Both the position numbers and the translations under genes were made by a program. DNA of 8,877 bases from contig JAKAWM010000082.1 of the NCBI GenBank assembly GCA_021827285.1, positions 1 through 8,877 of the forward strand. The letters are read 5' to 3'. Below are positions 4,771 to 8,877 of the stretch, piece after piece. This DNA is from Actinomycetes bacterium (GTDB taxonomy: Bacteria > Actinomycetota > Acidimicrobiia > Acidimicrobiales > Palsa-688). Positions within the stretch are counted from its first letter, which is position 1. Each line of letters begins with the position of its first letter. The notes beneath the pieces were generated by a model. The model made no database searches. It saw nothing but the letters and a program-made list of their open reading frames with translations, and was not told the origin of the DNA.

Positions 4771-6594
4771 TCAGGGGACCTCTGCCAAACGCTGCTCGAG
4801 CGCCGCCAACTCCCCGGCCAATCCAGCCGGCAGGCGGTCCCCGAAGAGGTTGTAGTAGTCGCGCAGCAGTGCCGCTTCGGCACGCCACTCACCCAGGTCG
4901 ACCCGCAGCAGCTCCTCCAATTGCGGGGCGGCTACGGCCAAGCCGTCCGTGGGCAGCGCGCCGGGAGCAGGCACCCAGCCGATGGGAGTCTGGCGCGCTT
5001 GGCCGTCCCCACCGGGCCCTTCGTGGCCAGCCTGGCCGCAGCGGGCAAACACCCAGGCCAGCACGCGGCTGTTCTCGCCGAAGCCGGGCCAAAGGTAACC
5101 GCCGCCGGCCCCCTGGCGGAACCAGTTGACGAGGAACATCTTCGGCAAGTGCTCCCGCCCGGCCGTGGTTGCCATCGACAGCCAATGGGCCCAGTAGTCG
5201 GCCATGTTGTATCCGCAGAACGGGAGCATGGCAAACGGATCGCGCCGCAGGACACCCACGGCTCCGTCTGCAGCGGCAGTTGTCTCCGAAGCCAGGCAGG
5301 TGCCGAGGAACACGCCGTGCTCCCAACTGAAAGCCTCGAGGACAAGGGGGACGGTCGAGCTCCGCCTTCCCCCGAACAGCACGGCTGAGATAGGGACACC
5401 TTCTGGGTCCATCCACTCGGCGGCTATGGAAGGGCACTGAGCTGCGGGTACGGTGAAGCGCGAATTCGGGTGGGCCGCCTTGTCGGAGCGTTCAGGCGAC
5501 CAGCCGTCCCCTTTCCAGTCAATCAGGCCCTCAGGCGGCTCGGGCGTAAGGCCCTCCCACCACACGTCCCCGTCGGGGGTCAGGGCTGTATTAGTGAATA
5601 TGGTGGAGTGGCTCACGGTGGCAACGGCGTTGGGGTTGGTCGTTTCGTTGGTACCAGGGGCCACACCAAAAAACCCGGTCTCTGGGTTCACTGCATAAAG
5701 CCTGCCATCACTACCGAGCCTCATCCAGCAGATGTCGTCTCCAATGGTCTCGACCTTCCAGCCAGGCAGCGTAGGGACGAGCATGGCCAGGTTGGTCTTG
5801 CCGCAGGCCGAGGGAAAGGCGCCGGCCATATATTTGACCTCGCCCGAGGGTGCGGTCACCTTTATCACAGTCATATGCTCCGCCAGCCACCCCTCATCGC
5901 GCGCCATGGTCGAGGCAATCCGCAAAGCCAGGCATTTCTTGCCCAACAACGCATTACCTCCGTACCCGGAGCCGTAGGACCAAATCTCACGGGTCTCGGG
6001 AAAATGGGCGATGTGCACATTGCCCGGGTCGCACGGCCAGGGCACGGAGCGGTCTTTGCCTGCCAAGGGTGCGCCAACCGAATGAAGGCAGCGGACGAAC
6101 TCCCCTTCTTGTCCGAGGGCGTCGAGGACCGCGGTACCCATCCGGGTCATGATGCGCATATTGACCACCACATATGGCGAGTCAGTCAGCTCGACACCCC
6201 AAATCTCTAGAGGAGAACCCGCCGGCCCCATGGCAAAGGGTATTACGTACATGGTGCGCCCCCGCATGCTGCCGGCGAAGAGGGCCGATAGCTGCGTGCG
6301 CATCTGGTCTGGCGGCACCCAGTTGTTGGTCGGCCCGGCGTCCGCCTCACGCTGGCAGCAGATGAAGGTCCTCCCCTCCAGCCGGGCCACGTCCCTCGGG
6401 TCAGAACGGGCCAGGTAGCTGTCTGGCCGCGTGGCCGGGGAAAGCGGGATGAAGGTGCCGGCGCTCACCAGCTCCTCGTACAGACGGTCCCGCTCGGTCG
6501 CGCTCCCATCACACCAGTAGGCCCGGGCCGGTTGAACCAGGCCGGCCACCTCGTCAACCCACCGAAGCAGGCCCTTGTGCTCCGTTGGCGGCAT
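4771..6594 (-). CDS. pckG: Phosphoenolpyruvate carboxykinase, GTP-dependent
   Basis: This cytosolic enzyme interconverts oxaloacetate plus GTP with phosphoenolpyruvate, CO2 and GDP, the entry step of gluconeogenesis. The 607-residue length is typical for the GTP class. Diagnostic features are the kinase-1 loop PSACGKTNLAM with its reactive Cys264 and Lys266, and the Mn2+-site elements YGGNALLGKK, EHMTV and ETIGDDICWM. Also present are FFGVAPGTNETTNPNA, the omega-loop lid ASETTAAA, FCGYNMADYW and NWFRQG. No key residue is missing. The frame can open at GTG 6597 or ATG 6594. I chose the ATG because AGGAAGGA (6602-6609, minus) stands 7 nt before it but only 4 nt before the GTG. The gene is divergent from ahcY, with about 210 bp of shared control DNA, and converges on ferrochelatase. 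TAGACT at 6687-6692 (minus) is a possible -10 box without a clear -35. Confidence 0.97.
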   Translation of the reverse strand: MPPTEHKGLLRWVDEVAGLVQPARAYWCDGSATERDRLYEELVSAGTFIPLSPATRPDSYLARSDPRDVARLEGRTFICCQREADAGPTNNWVPPDQMRTQLSALFAGSMRGRTMYVIPFAMGPAGSPLEIWGVELTDSPYVVVNMRIMTRMGTAVLDALGQEGEFVRCLHSVGAPLAGKDRSVPWPCDPGNVHIAHFPETREIWSYGSGYGGNALLGKKCLALRIASTMARDEGWLAEHMTVIKVTAPSGEVKYMAGAFPSACGKTNLAMLVPTLPGWKVETIGDDICWMRLGSDGRLYAVNPETGFFGVAPGTNETTNPNAVATVSHSTIFTNTALTPDGDVWWEGLTPEPPEGLIDWKGDGWSPERSDKAAHPNSRFTVPAAQCPSIAAEWMDPEGVPISAVLFGGRRSSTVPLVLEAFSWEHGVFLGTCLASETTAAADGAVGVLRRDPFAMLPFCGYNMADYWAHWLSMATTAGREHLPKMFLVNWFRQGAGGGYLWPGFGENSRVLAWVFARCGQAGHEGPGGDGQARQTPIGWVPAPGALPTDGLAVAAPQLEELLRVDLGEWRAEAALLRDYYNLFGDRLPAGLAGELAALEQRLAEVP

Positions 6595-6601
6595 CACGCT
6601 G

Positions 6602-6609
6602 TCCTTCCT
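6602..6609 (-). promoter_or_regulatory. Shine-Dalgarno AGGAAGGA that decides the pckG start
   Basis: On the minus strand AGGAAGGA is followed after 7 nt by ATG (6594) and after 4 nt by an in-frame GTG (6597). The spacing favours the ATG. Confidence 0.6.
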
Positions 6610-6646
6610 CGCTCTAAGGCGGCGTCATGGTATGGCGCTCGCTCTA

Positions 6647-6672
6647 GGAGCCGGCCGCGCTGGCGGCGCTCC
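6647..6672. promoter_or_regulatory. Bulged GC hairpin in the pckG-ahcY divergent region
   Basis: GGAGC (6647-6651) and GCCGC (6654-6658) pair with GCGGC (6663-6667) and GCTCC (6668-6672) around a GCTG loop, leaving a CG bulge. This makes ten G+C-rich pairs. It lies upstream of the predicted ahcY start site, so it would sit in the pckG leader if pckG starts near 6680. The word GGCGCTC also occurs as a direct repeat at 6634-6640 and 6665-6671. Function unknown; an operator or leader hairpin is possible. Confidence 0.35.
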
Positions 6673-6716
6673 ATAAGCTGGCAGAAGTCTAGTGCCCCCT
6701 CCGCGGGCCCGGATTT

Positions 6717-6725
6717 TGGTATCCT
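6717..6725 (+). promoter_or_regulatory. Extended -10 promoter element for ahcY
   Basis: TGGTATCCT is an extended -10 (TGn plus TATCCT). No -35 hexamer is visible 17 bp upstream. The start site would be near 6732, giving a leader of about 72 nt before the ATG at 6804 that contains the Shine-Dalgarno hairpin at 6764-6800. Confidence 0.45.
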
Positions 6726-6763
6726 TTGCGCGGGCTGACCCGTTGGGACAGGGCTCGATGGCC

Positions 6764-6800
6764 CCGGCCTCCATCTATTAGCAGAAACCCAGGAGGCCGG
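6764..6800 (+). promoter_or_regulatory. Hairpin burying the ahcY Shine-Dalgarno sequence
   Basis: CCGGCCTCC (6764-6772) is perfectly complementary to GGAGGCCGG (6792-6800), with a 19-nt loop between. The right arm contains five of the six bases of the AGGAGG ribosome binding site (6791-6796), so this fold would block ribosome entry. A smaller hairpin, GGGC (6751-6754) with GCCC (6761-6764), abuts it and shares one base. The layout is what a translational switch or an upstream-regulated leader would show. I recognise no known ligand-binding core. Confidence 0.5.
6791..6796 (+). promoter_or_regulatory. Shine-Dalgarno AGGAGG that decides the ahcY start
   Basis: A full-consensus AGGAGG stands 7 nt before the ATG at 6804. 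This places the start there and not at the in-frame TTG at 6726, which would add 26 Arg/Pro-rich residues without a binding site. Confidence 0.85.
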
Positions 6801-6803
6801 TCC

Positions 6804-8240
<1,437 letters not shown>

Positions 8241-8263
8241 GCGTAGCGAGAGGTACCGGCAAC

Positions 8264-8377
8264 ACGCACCGTTGACCAAGGGCATTGGAGGCTCTTTGGG
8301 CGAAGCAGCCCTCAGGGCACCGGCGCGCCGACCAGCCGGTTAGGGGCTGTGAGGAACCGCCGGGCACGACGGTGCGT
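8264..8377 (+). promoter_or_regulatory. Candidate structured RNA leader between ahcY and the next gene
   Basis: ACGCACCGT (8264-8272) is perfectly complementary to ACGGTGCGT (8369-8377) and closes a 96-nt interior; a wobble and a G-C pair extend it to 11 pairs. Inside, CAGCCCT (8306-8312) pairs with GGGGCTG (8343-8349), with the T-G pair a wobble. This in turn encloses ACCGGC (8319-8324) paired with GCCGGT (8335-8340). CCAA/TTGG (8276-8288) can form a further small arm. All helices are nested and compatible. The structure ends 11 nt before the ATG at 8389, and that gene has no Shine-Dalgarno sequence. I could not match it to a named RNA family. Confidence 0.35.
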
Positions 8378-8388
8378 TTCCTTATTGG

Positions 8389-8877
8389 ATGGCTAAGCGT
8401 GCGCTTTCAAGGTCAGGGCACCGGGGCACTTTCGGGTTGGGCGCGCTCCGGGCGGGCGCGGGCCAGGGGGGCGCAGCCAGGCGGGCTGGCTGGGCCGTTC
8501 TTATAGCCACCGTCGGCGCGCTCGTCTGCACCGGCTTGGTCTCTCAGGCCGGCGGCTTGGTCGCTCAGGCCGGCGCCTTGGCTTCCCCACCCCAAACCGC
8601 AAGGCCGGGGCAGCCGGTCCCCTGGGGAGACGTAGGCCCCGGTTGGCTGATCAGCAAGTGGGTACCGCAGGCACCTACTATCCCCGGCGAGCCGAGCCCG
8701 AGCCCAACCGTCACGACGGGTCAGTGGCCCGGGGGAGCCAGTGCCACGCTTTACCTCATTAGTCCGACGGGCCGGCGTTATGTGGTCGGCCACGGCCGTA
8801 GCCTGCCCCAGGGCGACCTGGTCTCGTGGTCAAGCGACGGGGCCCACGTACTTTTCGAGGCCGCCAGCCAGGCGGGC
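8389..8877 (+). CDS. Membrane-anchored or secreted protein of unknown function, 3' end cut by window
   Basis: The frame is open from ATG 8389 to the window edge, 163 codons; an in-frame TGA at 8350-8352 and no other start codon before the ATG fix the start. A basic N-terminus (residues 1-34, with RR at 31-32) precedes a hydrophobic segment (about 35-51, WAVLIATVGALVCTGLV). This suits a signal peptide or a single membrane anchor. Next come a short GLVxQAG repeat (residues 49-62) and a Pro/Ser-rich linker. After that lies a beta-rich part with WGDVGPGW, TLYLISPTGRRYVVG and LVSWSSDGAHVLFEA. The last motif resembles blades of TolB/WD-like exported proteins seen in actinobacteria, but the family is not assigned. 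No Shine-Dalgarno sequence is visible. Whether it is read from ahcY or from its own promoter is unclear. Confidence 0.75.
   Translation, partial: MAKRALSRSGHRGTFGLGALRAGAGQGGAARRAGWAVLIATVGALVCTGLVSQAGGLVAQAGALASPPQTARPGQPVPWGDVGPGWLISKWVPQAPTIPGEPSPSPTVTTGQWPGGASATLYLISPTGRRYVVGHGRSLPQGDLVSWSSDGAHVLFEAASQAG
8533..8574 (+). repeat. 21-bp tandem duplication inside the exported-protein gene
   Basis: Two adjacent 21-bp units, 8533-8553 and 8554-8574, differ at one base. They encode GLVSQAG and GLVAQAG, directly after the hydrophobic anchor. The single difference suggests a recent in-frame duplication in a linker or signal-peptide boundary. Confidence 0.8.

Noticed and set aside
5470..6210. 246-codon plus-strand frame opposite pckG
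   Set aside because: It lies fully inside the PEP carboxykinase gene on the other strand and has a shadow-like composition.
6726..6803. N-terminal extension of AhcY from an in-frame TTG
   Set aside because: The extra 26 residues are Arg/Pro-rich, the TTG has no Shine-Dalgarno, and a perfect AGGAGG stands 7 nt before the ATG at 6804. The predicted transcription start also falls downstream of the TTG.
6598..6803. SAH riboswitch upstream of ahcY
   Set aside because: Fragments such as CAGGGCTCG and GGCGCTC resemble parts of the known core, but the GAGGAGCGCTGC element is absent and the pieces are in the wrong order.
8298..8320. Signal recognition particle RNA-like GAAGCAGCC loop
   Set aside because: It has the GAAGCAGCC word only. 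The preceding GGTCAGG and GGAAGG bases and the long closing stem typical of SRP RNA are missing.
8413..8793. 126-codon minus-strand frame near the right end
   Set aside because: It is antisense to the exported-protein gene, whose plus-strand translation has an anchor and ordered beta-rich motifs. The minus frame is low in complexity.

Overview
The window is G+C-rich and reads as chromosomal DNA from a high-GC actinobacterium, most likely of the class Acidimicrobiia. Two things point there. The first is a secreted protein built of 'GYW...FGxA' propeller repeats, which are very common in that class. The second is an actinobacterial-type ferrochelatase with a C-terminal cysteine pair. The species assignment is inference; I see no rRNA, tRNA, CRISPR array, transposase or integrase.

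Layout. Positions 1-1049 (minus) carry a nearly complete NiCoT-family nickel/cobalt permease whose last residues lie beyond the left edge. Upstream of it on the same strand, at 1240-1605, is a small unrecognised protein of 121 residues. Positions 1606-2258 hold no convincing gene. Their right part is relatively A+T-rich and contains a perfect 12-bp inverted repeat, a good sigma70-type promoter and a hairpin-rich leader. That leader serves a plus-strand pair: a secreted beta-propeller/3D-domain protein (2259-3740) and ferrochelatase (3762-4751), 21 bp apart and probably cotranscribed. Convergent with them is GTP-dependent PEP carboxykinase (4771-6594, minus). A shared intergenic region of about 210 bp separates pckG from the divergent ahcY (6804-8240, plus). 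After a structured 148-bp gap, a membrane-anchored or secreted protein begins at 8389 and runs off the right edge.

Functionally the genes are mostly core metabolism and envelope: metal uptake (NiCoT), iron insertion in haem synthesis (ferrochelatase), gluconeogenic/anaplerotic flux (PEPCK), recycling of S-adenosylhomocysteine (AhcY), and two exported proteins of unknown role. No single pathway joins them.

The least ordinary content is non-coding. A perfect 9-bp hairpin buries the Shine-Dalgarno sequence of ahcY. The gap after ahcY can fold into a nested structure closed by a 9-bp stem that ends 11 nt before the next start codon. The 3D-protein transcript has a leader of about 180 nt with several hairpins. 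None matches a riboswitch class that I could recognise by eye, so all three are candidates for checking and not established elements.
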